Notes: generated by a model from the letters alone, not told the origin. A stretch of DNA of 64,000 nucleotides from Opitutia bacterium (GCA_947472765.1 CANJCM010000008.1:31156-95155), one strand, 5' to 3'; counted from the first letter of the stretch, positions 6,954 through 16,960 are shown. Numbers and translations are program-made.

Positions 6954-9854
6954 ATGCGCCTCTCTCGCTTCGCCTTTAAAGCCATTGGCTCGATTGGACT
7001 GCTTTCCGCGCTCTCGCTTCGGGCCGCGCCCGCGTTGGAGGCGGATCTGGCGAATTTCACGGATCGCTACTGTTCCTCGTGTCACAACGACGTCGACAAG
7101 GAGGGAGGACTCGATCTCACGTCTCTCGGCATCACCCCCGGTGACGCCGCCAACTTCGCTGCTTGGGTGAAGGTGCATGACCGCGTGCAGAATGGCGAAA
7201 TGCCGCCGAAGGAGAAAAAGCGGCCCGAGACCAAGGACACGGCCGCCTTCCTGAAGCAGTTGTCGTCCGGTCTGACGGCACAGGAACGCGACGCCGAAGC
7301 GAAGTTCGGACGGGTTCAACGCCGGCGGATGAATCGCTCCGAGCATCAGAATACGTTGCGCGATCTCTTCGGCCTTACCGGACTGAGAGTGGCGGATCAA
7401 TTGCCGGAAGACGGCGAGATGGCCTATTTCAACAAGGTGAGCCGGGCACTCGACGTCTCTCACGTTCACATTTCGCGGTATATCACGGCGGCTCAGATCG
7501 CGATCCGCGAAGCGGTGGCGGTGGAGGTCAATAAACAGCCCACCAAGGTGAAGCGGTACTACGCCCGCGATAACATCGCCTATTCCGGAGTGGATGGCGT
7601 GGCGGATCGCCTGCGGTTCCCAATTCTCGGTTCCGGTCCGGATGCGCGGGCCGCGAATCGGGAAGGCCCGGTCACCGTCGGTGACTCCAATCCCGCCGTC
7701 CGCGAAGAGGAAGCCATGGCCTGGTCGCACAGTGATTTCGGCCCCGCGTTCAATACGCGTTGGACTCAGTTCGAAGCCCCGATCACCGGCAAATATAACA
7801 TCCGGCTCAAAGCCTACACGATTTGGCGGGGGCCGTGGGGCTTCTACGAACGGGGAGGCTACGGTGGGAATGGCCCGAATCTGAATCTCCCGGCGGGCGC
7901 GGAGCTCGCTTATACGCCGGATGCAATCGGACTCCTTCGTGATCCCAATGCGCCGCCGCGGGCGCGAGGTGGCCGCGGTGGCCGGGCCGGTGGAGGCGGC
8001 GACTTTGGCGCAGGTGCCGGACGGGGGCCGTTTGAATGGCATCTGGCCAGCGTGACAGACATCACCCCTGGCCGGCGCAACGAGGGGGTTCACATTTACG
8101 CCAAGGTCCCGCCGGGAACTGGCGTCCTGATCGGTACAATGGATCTGACGCCGGAGCCCCAGGTATTCGAGTTCAAGGATGTCGATCTCGTCACGGGCCA
8201 GGTCATCTCGACTGACGCGGTTCGATTCTTCCGTTCCCGGCCCGGATTTACCGGGGTCGTGAACTATACAAATCCGTTGATGCAGGCCGACGGCCAGCCG
8301 GGTGTGGCGTTTCGTTGGATGGAAGTCGAGGGGCCGATCAACGACCGTGCCACGCAGCCGGGATACCAACTGCTGTTTGGCAACCTCAAGTACAAGTTGG
8401 TGGAGAACCCCGGCACGGGAGTCGGCATCCGGATTGCCGCGCCGCTGCCAACGCCGGCTCCACTGGGCCCGGTCAACATCGGCTCGAATGCCGGCAACGG
8501 TTTGCCCAGCGGCATGGGGGGGAAGGACGAGAAGACGGAACTCGCCGTGGAAATTGAATCGGCGAATCCGCTGCAGGACGCGGACCGGCTCCTGCGCAAC
8601 TTTGTGGCGCGGACTTACCGTCGTCCGATCAAGGACGCGGATATCAAGCAGTTCATGGATCTCTTCAAGAACCGGTTGGACCGTGGGCTCGGCTTCGCGT
8701 CTTCGATGATGACCGCCTACACGGCCGTCCTCTCCTCGCAGGAGTTTGTCTATCTCGACGAGGGGACGAAGGGAAAACTCGACGACTTTGCCCTGGCCTC
8801 CCGTCTGGCGCTCTTCCTGACCGACGGTGCCCCGGATGCCGAACTCCGTGCCCGGGCGGAGAAGGGCGAGTTGCACGACCCCGCGGTACTGCGGGCCGAG
8901 ACGGAGCGGCTGCTGGCGAGTCCGAAGTCGCAGCGTTTCGTCACTGCGTTCCTCGACTACTGGATTGAGCTGCGGAAGGTGTTCGACACGACGCCGGACA
9001 TGAACCTCTACGGTGACTACTTCCTGGATGATTCGCTGGTGGAAGGTGCGGTCTCGGAGACCCAGATGTTCTTCACGGAACTCCTCCAGCGGGACATGCC
9101 CGCGCGCAATCTGGTCGATTCCGATTTCACGTTCCTCAACGAACGACTCGCCAGTCACTATGGCATCTCCGGAGTGGAGGGTGTGAAACTTCGGCGCGTC
9201 GCGCTGCCCGCGAACAGTTTGCGGGGTGGGTTGATGACCCAGGCGAGCGTGCTCAAGCTGACGGCCAACGGCACCACCACCTCACCCGTCCTGCGGGGGA
9301 AGTGGATTATGGAACGCATCGTGGGCTACGAGATTCCGCCGCCGCCCGCCTCCGTGCCCGCCGTCGAGCCGGATATTCGCGGTGCCGTCACCATCCGGGC
9401 GCAACTGGAGAAGCATCGTGCGGACGAGAGCTGCGCCGCCTGCCATCGCAACATCGATCCTCCGGGCTTCGCACTCGAGAGCTTCGACGTCCTCGGTGGC
9501 TATCGCGAACGCTACCGGGCCATCGCGAAAGGGCAGACGCCCGATATCGGCTTCGGCAAGAACGGCTGGCCCAAGCAATATTTTTATGGGCTGGCGGTCG
9601 ACCCCAGCAACGTGACCTCCCAAGGCAAGACGTTCGCGGACGTGCGGGATTTCAAAAAAATCCTCCTCCAGGACGAGCAGCAGATCGCCCGTAATCTGGC
9701 AAAACAGCTCGCCGTCTATGCGACCGGCGCGCCGATCCGCTTTAGCGATCGCGCTGCCGTGGAAGCGATCGTGGCGAAGGCAAAACCGCATGAATTCGGT
9801 GTACGCAGCATTCTTCACGCTGTCGTCCAAAGTGATCTCTTCTTGAACAAATAG
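6954..9854 (+). CDS. DUF1587/1592/1588/1585 cytochrome-like protein
   Basis: A 966-residue exported protein of the same family as the partial gene at the left edge. The start at 6954 gives a normal signal peptide (MRLSRFAFKAIG to LRAAP); upstream in-frame GTG 6882 and ATG 6933 are less likely. Heme-type motif CSSCH lies at residues 40-44, DUF1587 follows (RMNRSEHQNTLRDLFGL), a Gly/Arg-rich insert sits near window positions 7960-8030, DUF1592 begins at about residue 540 (RNFVARTYRRPI), and a C-terminal CAACH lies at 827-831 in the DUF1588/DUF1585 part. It is followed after 49 bases by its usual DUF1552 partner. The family is confined mostly to the PVC group; biochemical role unproven. Confidence 0.9.
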   Translation: MRLSRFAFKAIGSIGLLSALSLRAAPALEADLANFTDRYCSSCHNDVDKEGGLDLTSLGITPGDAANFAAWVKVHDRVQNGEMPPKEKKRPETKDTAAFLKQLSSGLTAQERDAEAKFGRVQRRRMNRSEHQNTLRDLFGLTGLRVADQLPEDGEMAYFNKVSRALDVSHVHISRYITAAQIAIREAVAVEVNKQPTKVKRYYARDNIAYSGVDGVADRLRFPILGSGPDARAANREGPVTVGDSNPAVREEEAMAWSHSDFGPAFNTRWTQFEAPITGKYNIRLKAYTIWRGPWGFYERGGYGGNGPNLNLPAGAELAYTPDAIGLLRDPNAPPRARGGRGGRAGGGGDFGAGAGRGPFEWHLASVTDITPGRRNEGVHIYAKVPPGTGVLIGTMDLTPEPQVFEFKDVDLVTGQVISTDAVRFFRSRPGFTGVVNYTNPLMQADGQPGVAFRWMEVEGPINDRATQPGYQLLFGNLKYKLVENPGTGVGIRIAAPLPTPAPLGPVNIGSNAGNGLPSGMGGKDEKTELAVEIESANPLQDADRLLRNFVARTYRRPIKDADIKQFMDLFKNRLDRGLGFASSMMTAYTAVLSSQEFVYLDEGTKGKLDDFALASRLALFLTDGAPDAELRARAEKGELHDPAVLRAETERLLASPKSQRFVTAFLDYWIELRKVFDTTPDMNLYGDYFLDDSLVEGAVSETQMFFTELLQRDMPARNLVDSDFTFLNERLASHYGISGVEGVKLRRVALPANSLRGGLMTQASVLKLTANGTTTSPVLRGKWIMERIVGYEIPPPPASVPAVEPDIRGAVTIRAQLEKHRADESCAACHRNIDPPGFALESFDVLGGYRERYRAIAKGQTPDIGFGKNGWPKQYFYGLAVDPSNVTSQGKTFADVRDFKKILLQDEQQIARNLAKQLAVYATGAPIRFSDRAAVEAIVAKAKPHEFGVRSILHAVVQSDLFLNK

Positions 9855-9903
9855 TGACAATTGCTCCAATCGAGCGAAGCTCTCCTAAGAATCAGGCCCC
9901 AAT

Positions 9904-11253
9904 ATGAAAACTGAACGAGTTACCCCCGCCCTGCGCGCCCCGTACATCGCGACCCGTCAACCTCTCACGCGTCGGCATTTCCTTCGCGGGGCCGGTGTGG
10001 CGTTGTCCCTACCCATGCTGGATGTCATGCTCCCGCGCTTCGCCCGGGCGCAGTCGGCTGCCCCGGGAACGCCGGGCGCCAAGCCGCGCCGGATGTTCGG
10101 CATCATGAACAATCTCGGATACCTGCAGGGTAACTACATCCCGGTTGGCACCGGCCGGGACTACAAGCCCTCCGAATATCTCGAACTCATCCAGGAGCAT
10201 CGGAAGGACTTTACCGTCTTCACAGGCGTCAACCTGCCGGCGGTGCAGGGAAGTCACCCGACCGAAGTGGCCTGGCTCACGGGTGCGCCGAATCCCTCCG
10301 CCGCGAGTTTCCGCAATACCATTTCGCTCGATCAGGTCGTGGCCGAAAACATCGGCACCCTCACCCGGTTTCCGTCGCTGACGCTGTCCGTCAACAGCCC
10401 CGGCCGCGGTCTGTCGTTTACCGGTGGTGGCGTCGGCATTCCGCCGGAGGAGAAGGCGGCCGAGATTTTCAAACAGTTGTTTGTCCAGGGGTCGCAGGCC
10501 GAGATTGATGCCAAGATCATGGATCTCGAGAATGGCCGGAGCATCCTCGATTCCCTGACCGGTCAGGTGAAGTCGCTGGAGCGTGACCTGGGTTCCCCGG
10601 ATCGTGAGCGGATTGATCAATACCTGACCAGCGTGCGTTCGCTCGAGGGTCGTTTGCAGGCCTCGCAGGGCTGGGAGCAGAAGCCGAAGCCTGTCGTCAC
10701 GGTCCAGCCCCCGGCCGACGTCGCCAACCCGGCGAACTTCTTCGAGAAGCTCAACGTGATGTACAAGATCGCCACGCTGGTGCTGCAGACCGATTCCTGC
10801 CGCGCCATCAGTCTGTTTGTAAGCGCCACGGGCACCCCGGCGGTCGCGGGCCGGCTCGAGACGCCCATCACCGAGGGCTATCACGGTCTGTCGCACCACG
10901 GCAAATCGCCCGAGAAGATGGCCCAGCACCGGGTCCTCGACCGCGGCAACTTCAAGGCGCTCGGCGAGCTGATGACGGCGCTGAAAGCGGTGAACGAAGA
11001 TGGCGAGTCGCTGCTGGATCGCACCTGCATCGTTTGGGGCAGTAATTTCCAGGACGCCAACGCCCACTTGAGTCACAACCTGCCGTTCATCATGGCCGGT
11101 GGTGGTTTCAAGCACGGTCAGCACCTCCACTTCGACAATGTCCGTCCTTATCCGCAGACGAACATGTATCTCTCGGTGCTGCATCGCCTCGGCATCAATG
11201 CCGACAAGTTCTCTTCCTCCACGGGCACCTGCCGTGGTCTGGAAATGACCTGA
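9904..11253 (+). CDS. DUF1552 protein, Tat-exported
   Basis: A 449-residue protein of the DUF1552 family, almost always encoded next to DUF1592 cytochrome-like proteins, as here. The N-terminus carries a twin-arginine signal, LTRRHFLRGAGVALSLP (RR at 23-24), implying export of a folded protein. The body resembles the alkaline-phosphatase-like DUF1501/DUF1552 group, with conserved GSHPTE, YHGLSHHGK and WGSNFQDANAH motifs. Function is unknown. It ends before two hairpins, so the pair probably forms one transcription unit. Confidence 0.9.
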   Translation: MKTERVTPALRAPYIATRQPLTRRHFLRGAGVALSLPMLDVMLPRFARAQSAAPGTPGAKPRRMFGIMNNLGYLQGNYIPVGTGRDYKPSEYLELIQEHRKDFTVFTGVNLPAVQGSHPTEVAWLTGAPNPSAASFRNTISLDQVVAENIGTLTRFPSLTLSVNSPGRGLSFTGGGVGIPPEEKAAEIFKQLFVQGSQAEIDAKIMDLENGRSILDSLTGQVKSLERDLGSPDRERIDQYLTSVRSLEGRLQASQGWEQKPKPVVTVQPPADVANPANFFEKLNVMYKIATLVLQTDSCRAISLFVSATGTPAVAGRLETPITEGYHGLSHHGKSPEKMAQHRVLDRGNFKALGELMTALKAVNEDGESLLDRTCIVWGSNFQDANAHLSHNLPFIMAGGGFKHGQHLHFDNVRPYPQTNMYLSVLHRLGINADKFSSSTGTCRGLEMT

Positions 11254-11289
11254 GGTCGGGGCGGAAGCCCTTCCGCGCTCTGAAAACTT

Positions 11290-11313
11290 GCGACCCGGCC
11301 CCTACCGGGTCGC
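11290..11313 (+). terminator. GC-rich hairpin after the DUF1552 gene
   Basis: A 9-base perfect stem (GCGACCCGG and its complement) without a T tract, directly before a second, T-tailed hairpin. It may pause polymerase or protect the 3' end. Confidence 0.5.
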
Positions 11314-11318
11314 CCAAA

Positions 11319-11352
11319 AAGAAACCCGGCGTTCCCGCCGGGTTTCTTTTTT
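11319..11352 (+). terminator. Rho-independent terminator of the DUF1592-DUF1552 unit
   Basis: A long stem (AAGAAACCCGGCG with its complement) runs into a T tract at about 11343-11352. The A-rich left arm means it could also act on the convergent gene that ends at 11371. Confidence 0.85.
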
Positions 11353-11370
11353 AAGGAGTTTCGTCGCGCC

Positions 11371-12024
11371 TCAGGGTTCCGCCTTCGTTGGCGGGGGCAC
11401 GTAGGGGGCCGGTTTCGGCACCCAGGCGACCCGGGGCGGCGTTTCCAGATCTCTCGTGACGGCCGCCCATTTCTCGGCGGTAAACTGCTTTCCAAGTTCA
11501 GCCCGGCCCTGTTTGGCCCGCGCAATCCGCGCCATGGGATCCTCGTGAATCTTGGGCATCGTCTTCGCTTTTGCCTCCTCGCGGACGATCGCCTCATCGA
11601 GGGCGGTCAGGGCGGCCTTTACTTCTTCCGGACGGGAGGGTGAAGGAGTCAGCCTTGAGACCTCGATCTTCTCTTCCCCGGTGGGAAGTGGCGTTAGCAA
11701 TGGCTGCATGGCCCGCGACATCCGCTGGATCTGTTGATTGATGTCATAGCGCAGGTCGTCGAGCCTCTGCTGGTCGAAGTTCTTGTGCTGGGCTTCGACG
11801 CGGAGCTTCAGTGCACTGTGATACACTTTGATCCGCGGCAGGTAGTACGGGTCGTCGTAGACCTGCATGATGCTCTCGAGGCGTCCGAAGTCGGCATCGA
11901 GGACTTTCAATTCGGCCACGCTCACATCTTCGACCGCCTGATCCGCCGCGCGCGTGGCGGAAGGAATGCTGGCGGCCAGAAGCAGTGCGAAACCCAATCG
12001 GGGTAGGGAAAACGAGGGGTTCAT
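11371..12024 (-). CDS. Hypothetical exported protein
   Basis: I do not recognise this 217-residue protein. The start at 12024 was chosen because it yields a signal peptide (MNPSFSLPRLGFALLLAASI to ATRAAD); the open frame extends upstream without signal features. The mature part is predicted helical and charged, with a DDPYYLPRIKVYH segment and a Pro-rich tail (WVPKPAPYVPPPTK). It is divergent from the TonB-dependent receptor 393 bases away, which may or may not mean a shared role. Confidence 0.65.
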   Translation of the reverse strand: MNPSFSLPRLGFALLLAASIPSATRAADQAVEDVSVAELKVLDADFGRLESIMQVYDDPYYLPRIKVYHSALKLRVEAQHKNFDQQRLDDLRYDINQQIQRMSRAMQPLLTPLPTGEEKIEVSRLTPSPSRPEEVKAALTALDEAIVREEAKAKTMPKIHEDPMARIARAKQGRAELGKQFTAEKWAAVTRDLETPPRVAWVPKPAPYVPPPTKAEP

Positions 12025-12417
12025 GCGGAAAATAGACACAGACCGGTTCGGAAATGGCCACTCCGAAAAGACGGTCCGGACAAGAATCGTCACACGAAAC
12101 ACCGCGGAGGATTTGGTTTGCCGGGTTTGGTGCCGGCACCTCGTCCGACACCGGGTCTCTTCCGGAGGCCGGCCCGGATTCCGTCGCACGTGACGAACGG
12201 CCGGGGCGTCGCGCACCGGCCCCGTGACGGGCCTGGATCACGCCGCAGCGTATCGCTATGTAACATACAAGATGCGTGGCGGGCGCCGCGCGCCGTCTAG
12301 AGGGGAATTTGTATTGTTCCGGGGCCGCGGGCCAATAGGGTGTTGGTACCCCTCCCGCGCCTATGGTGCGGGTTTCCCCGTCCCCCCCTCTCGGTTGGAT
12401 TCAACCGATGAACGCTT
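12025..12417. other. Divergent intergenic region before the TonB-dependent receptor
   Basis: These 393 bases hold no gene. A small perfect palindrome TATGTAACATA at 12257-12267 sits 150 bases before the receptor ATG. No clear promoter, riboswitch or terminator could be picked. Confidence 0.4.
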
Positions 12418-15400
12418 ATGACCCCAAGCAAGCTGATCCTGTCATTGTTACGCACGTTCGCGGCCGCTTTCGCGGCCTTCAGTCCGCTCTCGTCACCGCT
12501 CTGGGCCCAAGTCGCTCCCACTCCGACACCAGCCGCGCAGGAGACGGCGGTGAAACTCGATCCCTTCAGCGTCAGTGCTGATTCGGATGTCGGCTTCGTC
12601 GCGGCTAGCTCTCTCGCCGGCGGCCGCATCGCGACTGCATTGAAGGACACGCCCGTGGCCTACTCGGTCCTGACGAAAGAGTTTCTCGAGGCGTTCAACG
12701 TCAATGACGTCGCGGACGCGGCCTCCTTTTCCCCGAACGTGCAGTATCAGGTTGGTGATGGAACTGCCCAGGGATTTGGCGCTGGCGGCGGCGGTGCGAT
12801 GAACAGCCTGACGGGCGCCGCCACGGAGCAAACGATGCAGATTCGCGGGCAGAACACCGGAGCGCCGCAGCGGAATTTCTTCCCGATCGGGGCGACGATG
12901 GATAATTACAACTTGGACCGAGTCGACGTGGCTCGGGGTCCGAATGCCGTGTTGTTTGGCATCGGCAACGGCGGCGGCTCGATCAACGCGAACACCAAGC
13001 AGGCACTGGTCGGTCGCAATCTGACGGAAGTGCGGTTGCAGCTTGGCAGCTGGAGTCGCGTGCGGGCGACAATCGATATCAACAAGGTGGTGACCGACAA
13101 GCTGGCGGTGCGCGGCAACTTTATGTATCAGAGCGGCGACACGTGGCGTGATCACGAGTGGGAGGACCGCAAGGGCGCCGACTTCGCGTTCACCTATCGA
13201 CTGTCGTCCCGGCTGAGCTTCCGGGGGGAGTTCGAATACCGTACGACGCGGCGGCTGCAGGCTTGGACGACGCCGAATGATTATCTGACCGGCTGGGATG
13301 GACGGACGTATACCAGCGGGGTGAATGCCGCTTTGACGGCGGGGCAGATCGCCAAGGCGGGAATTGCGCGGTGGCCGATGCACTTTACCTCGCGCCCGGG
13401 CGAGTGGGGCAACGTGGCGATCAACTACGAGAACACCTTCACGACCGATGCGCCCAGGTATAACGCCAATGCCAACCTCACCGGCTATCTGAACGACAAG
13501 GCCATCCGGACGGTTGGCTTCGGCAATCCCAACCGGTTTGGTAACAACCTTTACGCCTTTGACGGAGACTGGTGGAAGTCGAACCCGGACTACCTGGCGT
13601 CCGCTTCCCGGGGTTCGCCGTTCTTCCGCGTGCTGGGCCGGCATGAGAACCGCATGTGGGACGACCCCGGGCATAACGTCCCGTCGGCCACCGAGGTCTC
13701 GCGGGTGGCCTCCCTTTTCGGAACCTACACCCTCGGCGATTCCCTCTTCGTGGAGGCCGCCGCCGACGCCAACCGGTCCCCGCGCATGGGCCGGAATGAT
13801 GGCCGGCGCGGTCTGCAGGCGATGAGCATCGACATCGATCGCGTCCTCCCGACGGGCGCGCCGAACCCGAACTTCCTGAAGATGTATTCGGATTCGAGTT
13901 ACTTCCGGAATTACCGCGAGGAAAACTACCAGAACCTGCGTCTCCAGATTGCCTACGTGAAGGAGACGCGGCTCGGCAAGTTTCAGGCCGGCGTCATGGG
14001 CGGCTGGCAGCGCCAGGAAAATATCTCCCATGCGGACACCCTCATGCTGCCGATTACCACCATCGGGGCCGATGCCCGGGCGTGGAACAACAACGGCAAC
14101 GGCAATAACGACTATTTTTTCGGCTACCACCGCCGGATGTACGTGGATGATACCATCCCGCAACTCGGCAAGCATCCTCTGACTCCGGTGGTCACCATCA
14201 ATCCCCTGACGGGAATCCGGGAAGGCATCACGCCGCGCACGACCTGGGAAACTGCGCGCCCGGATTACAACTCCGAGATCGAGCGCTCGCTGAAATTCGC
14301 TCAAGTCGCCACCAATCTCAACTTGTTCAAAAATCGTCTGGTGTTCATCGCCGCCGGCCGCCGCGACCTCATTAAGCTGGATCAAAAGCTGGGAACCCTG
14401 ACGGCAGATTATCCTGCCGGATGGATTGGCGACTATTGGATTTGGCTCCCCAAACCCCCGGCGGATTTCGAGAACTTGCAGTACGCTCCCAAGAATGCCG
14501 CGGGCGTCGCCACCGGGCCGAAGCAGGCCGCTGTCACGCGTCCGCGGGCGACCGTCGCGGGCGTGAGCATCCGGCAGCCACAGTACGCTAATGACCGCTT
14601 TCAGGACGACTACAGCTCTCCGAGCACCACCTGGGCGAGGAATACCTACACCCTCGGTGCGACGGTCAACGCGACGCGCAACATTGGTTTATTCATCAAC
14701 CGGAGCACCACCTTCAATCCAACGCTGACCGAGGTTCGGGCTCGCGATTACGACAACCGTCCGATCGCCCCGACGGTCTCGCTCGGACATGACGCCGGCG
14801 TCCGCTACTCGATGCCCAACGGCAAATTGTCGGTGTCAGTGGCGCGTTTTTGGGGTGAAACGGTGGGAACCACGGCTGGCGGTCAGACCTTCGATGTCAG
14901 CCCCAACCAGGGCTATACCGAATATATCAACGCGCCGTCGGTCGGGAATCTCAACCCGATCGGAGACAACCTGAACAATCTTCGGTTCGCGGGCACTTCC
15001 ACCCGCGATGTCGAGACCTGGGGCTACGAGTTCGAGGCGACGGCCAATCTGACCCCGTCGTGGCGACTCACCGCCAACGCGGGCATCACCTATAAGAAAA
15101 CGTCCCGGGCGTTTACGAATGTTCTCCCGGTGATCGAGGCGACCGAACCGACGGTCCGCAAGCAGCTGACCGAGGCGGGCATCTTGATCGACGCCAAGAA
15201 CGTGGCCTCGATCGATCCGGCTCTGAACGACCCGAAGAAGATCAATGTCATCGCCGTCCAGGCGGCAGTCGATGCCTGGAACACTCAGCACGACGTCACG
15301 ATTCCAAGCCTGCGTGCCATCGCGGCGAATGGTGGCAATGTGGTCTCGGACACGGGCTGGCGGTCTAATGTGGCCACCGACTACCGCTTCCGCCAAGGCA

Positions 15401-15840
15401 AGCTCGCCGGTTTGCGCGTGGGAGTGGCGGTGAATTACATCCCGCCGCAAATCCTCGGCGCGAAGAATACCGAGACGATCCGGGATCCGAACAATCCTAA
15501 TCTGGCGATCGATGACCCCGCCACGGATGCGGCGAGCTACCTGCGGTCGCCCTCCTACTTTCAAGCCACGGGGACGCTCTCGTACACGTATCGCCTGAAG
15601 TCCATGGAGCGGTTCCGCCCCAAGAGCATTCAGTTCGATCTGGTGATCGCCAACCTGGTCAACAATCGGGAGGTCATCTATCCTCGCGGTAGCCCTGGAG
15701 GTAGTGCGCAGGGTGCGGCGCCGACCGTGTTTGTGCCCCGCAGTGGAGATGTCGGCGATCCATCGCGTGTCATGGCCCGGGGATTTACGACGGTCCTCGA
15801 TCCGCGAAATTTGATGCTGACCGCGAAACTGGCCTTCTAG
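12418..15840 (+). CDS. TonB-dependent outer-membrane receptor
   Basis: A 1140-residue outer-membrane transporter that would import a ligand using energy from a TonB-ExbB-ExbD complex, such as that encoded at 55.7-58 kb. It has a signal peptide (to SSPLWAQ), an Opitutus-type N-terminus (VKLDPFSVSADSD), a plug domain with the IRGQN, DNYNLDRVDVARGPNAVLFG and GGGSINANTKQ motifs, and a long beta-barrel ending in a C-terminal Phe (LMLTAKLAF) as expected for BAM-assembled proteins. No substrate can be assigned; the nearby exported sugar-isomerase-like proteins make a carbohydrate possible. It is longer than siderophore receptors of about 700 residues, as is usual in this phylum. Confidence 0.93.
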   Translation: MTPSKLILSLLRTFAAAFAAFSPLSSPLWAQVAPTPTPAAQETAVKLDPFSVSADSDVGFVAASSLAGGRIATALKDTPVAYSVLTKEFLEAFNVNDVADAASFSPNVQYQVGDGTAQGFGAGGGGAMNSLTGAATEQTMQIRGQNTGAPQRNFFPIGATMDNYNLDRVDVARGPNAVLFGIGNGGGSINANTKQALVGRNLTEVRLQLGSWSRVRATIDINKVVTDKLAVRGNFMYQSGDTWRDHEWEDRKGADFAFTYRLSSRLSFRGEFEYRTTRRLQAWTTPNDYLTGWDGRTYTSGVNAALTAGQIAKAGIARWPMHFTSRPGEWGNVAINYENTFTTDAPRYNANANLTGYLNDKAIRTVGFGNPNRFGNNLYAFDGDWWKSNPDYLASASRGSPFFRVLGRHENRMWDDPGHNVPSATEVSRVASLFGTYTLGDSLFVEAAADANRSPRMGRNDGRRGLQAMSIDIDRVLPTGAPNPNFLKMYSDSSYFRNYREENYQNLRLQIAYVKETRLGKFQAGVMGGWQRQENISHADTLMLPITTIGADARAWNNNGNGNNDYFFGYHRRMYVDDTIPQLGKHPLTPVVTINPLTGIREGITPRTTWETARPDYNSEIERSLKFAQVATNLNLFKNRLVFIAAGRRDLIKLDQKLGTLTADYPAGWIGDYWIWLPKPPADFENLQYAPKNAAGVATGPKQAAVTRPRATVAGVSIRQPQYANDRFQDDYSSPSTTWARNTYTLGATVNATRNIGLFINRSTTFNPTLTEVRARDYDNRPIAPTVSLGHDAGVRYSMPNGKLSVSVARFWGETVGTTAGGQTFDVSPNQGYTEYINAPSVGNLNPIGDNLNNLRFAGTSTRDVETWGYEFEATANLTPSWRLTANAGITYKKTSRAFTNVLPVIEATEPTVRKQLTEAGILIDAKNVASIDPALNDPKKINVIAVQAAVDAWNTQHDVTIPSLRAIAANGGNVVSDTGWRSNVATDYRFRQGKLAGLRVGVAVNYIPPQILGAKNTETIRDPNNPNLAIDDPATDAASYLRSPSYFQATGTLSYTYRLKSMERFRPKSIQFDLVIANLVNNREVIYPRGSPGGSAQGAAPTVFVPRSGDVGDPSRVMARGFTTVLDPRNLMLTAKLAF

Positions 15841-15849
15841 CGGATTACT

Positions 15850-15894
15850 GATCGTCGCCCAGGGCGTGCGGGTTGCATGCCCGGGGCGACGATC
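15850..15894. terminator. Long hairpin between convergent genes
   Basis: The outer arms GATCGTCGCCC (15850-15860) and complement (15884-15894) enclose an inner stem GGGCGTGC/GCATGCCC with one G-T pair. There is no T tract on either strand. Its place between the stop codons of two convergent genes suggests a bidirectional 3'-end structure. Confidence 0.5.
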
Positions 15895-15904
15895 GGGTCT
15901 GCGC

Positions 15905-16834
15905 TCAGCTGGTGAACGCTGCCCGCATTTCCTGGAGGACGCGCGGGACGGCGATCATCGGGTCTTCGGCGGATTCGTATTTGAGGGCGATCCAGCCTTG
16001 GTAGCCGCCTTCGCGAAGGAGCCTGGCGATGCGCTTGAAGTCCGCGGGGTTCTTCTTGCCCTTACCCGCGTAGATTTCGGTCTGGAGCTGCACATTCAGC
16101 GCATACGGCGCGCACTCCGCGATGTCGCGGTACGGGTCGTCCGAGTGCAGGCTCGGGTCGAGGTTGATACCGACCCACGGGCTGTTCACGGCCTTGATCA
16201 GCGGCACCATTGCCGCGGCGTGGTCGAGCGAGTCGTGATTCTCGATGCCGAGGAAGATGCCGCGCTTGCCGGCATAATCTCCACATTCCTCGAGCGCCTC
16301 GATCACGAGCTTCCGGGCATCCGGGTAGGGCGGCGTGGCGGCCAGTTCTCCCGCGAAGATCCGCACATGCGGCGCACCGAGCACGACGGCGCGATCGACC
16401 CATTGCTTGACGGCGGCGATCTCACCGTCGCGCTTGGCGCCCTTGGGCTGGGCGACGTTGTTGCCGATCGCGGTGCCGCTGATCGAAACGCCGCGCAGGA
16501 AGCAATGCCGGCGCAGCTTCACGAGCGTGGCGTCGGTATTGTCCGGGAAGAAGTAGCTGGTGAGCTCCGCGCCCTCGAACCCTTGCTTCGCGCAGTAGTC
16601 GACGAAGCTGAAGATATCGAGTGCCTTGGCCGGATTGGCCTTCGGGTTCGGCCGCCCACGGTTGGTCGGGAAGTAACCCGCGAATGACATGGCAGCGAGG
16701 CCGAGCTTGAAGCGCGGCGCTCCGCTGCGCTCGAACGGCGTGGACTTGGCGAAGCCGGCGAACGGCGTCAGCGCGGCGGTCGTGGCGGCCAGTTTGAGAA
16801 AATCGCGACGGGTGGAGTGGGTGGGGTGGTTCAT
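15905..16834 (-). CDS. Tat-exported sugar phosphate isomerase/epimerase-like TIM barrel
   Basis: A 309-residue member of the xylose-isomerase-like TIM-barrel (AP endonuclease 2) superfamily. The start at 16834 gives the twin-arginine signal STRRDFLKLAATTAAL (R9-R10). Typical superfamily strands are seen: GFEGAELTSYF, VRIFAGELA, GIENHDS (metal-binding Glu and His) and WVGINLDPSLH. Such proteins isomerise or epimerise sugars, inosose or related compounds; which one is unknown. It is paralogous in fold to the gene at 17879. The open frame extends upstream to 17107 but crosses repeat DNA. Confidence 0.82.
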   Translation of the reverse strand: MNHPTHSTRRDFLKLAATTAALTPFAGFAKSTPFERSGAPRFKLGLAAMSFAGYFPTNRGRPNPKANPAKALDIFSFVDYCAKQGFEGAELTSYFFPDNTDATLVKLRRHCFLRGVSISGTAIGNNVAQPKGAKRDGEIAAVKQWVDRAVVLGAPHVRIFAGELAATPPYPDARKLVIEALEECGDYAGKRGIFLGIENHDSLDHAAAMVPLIKAVNSPWVGINLDPSLHSDDPYRDIAECAPYALNVQLQTEIYAGKGKKNPADFKRIARLLREGGYQGWIALKYESAEDPMIAVPRVLQEMRAAFTS

Positions 16835-16897
16835 GGGGGGAGGCAAAGGGCGTGGATAAGTTATGAGGTTTACCGATTGGCTCGATACCAAGCTTTC

Positions 16898-16960
16898 ATC
16901 CCTGTGCTCACGCACAGGGCCACACTGAATTAGCGTGGCCCGCTGCGTGAGCAGCGGGAG
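16898..16960. repeat. Family D double-hairpin repeat, copy 1
   Basis: Two 20-base palindromic units, CCCTGTGCTCACGCACAGGG at 16900-16919 and CCCGCTGCGTGAGCAGCGGG at 16939-16958. The same pair of hairpins occurs at 37999-38067 and 41848-41916. Confidence 0.75.

Noticed and set aside
6798-9158. A 786-codon minus-strand frame opposite the DUF1592 gene
   Set aside because: The plus-strand protein has family motifs throughout; the antisense translation does not.
12493-14385. A 630-codon minus-strand frame opposite the TonB-dependent receptor
   Set aside because: The receptor plug and barrel motifs are on the plus strand; the antisense frame is compositional.
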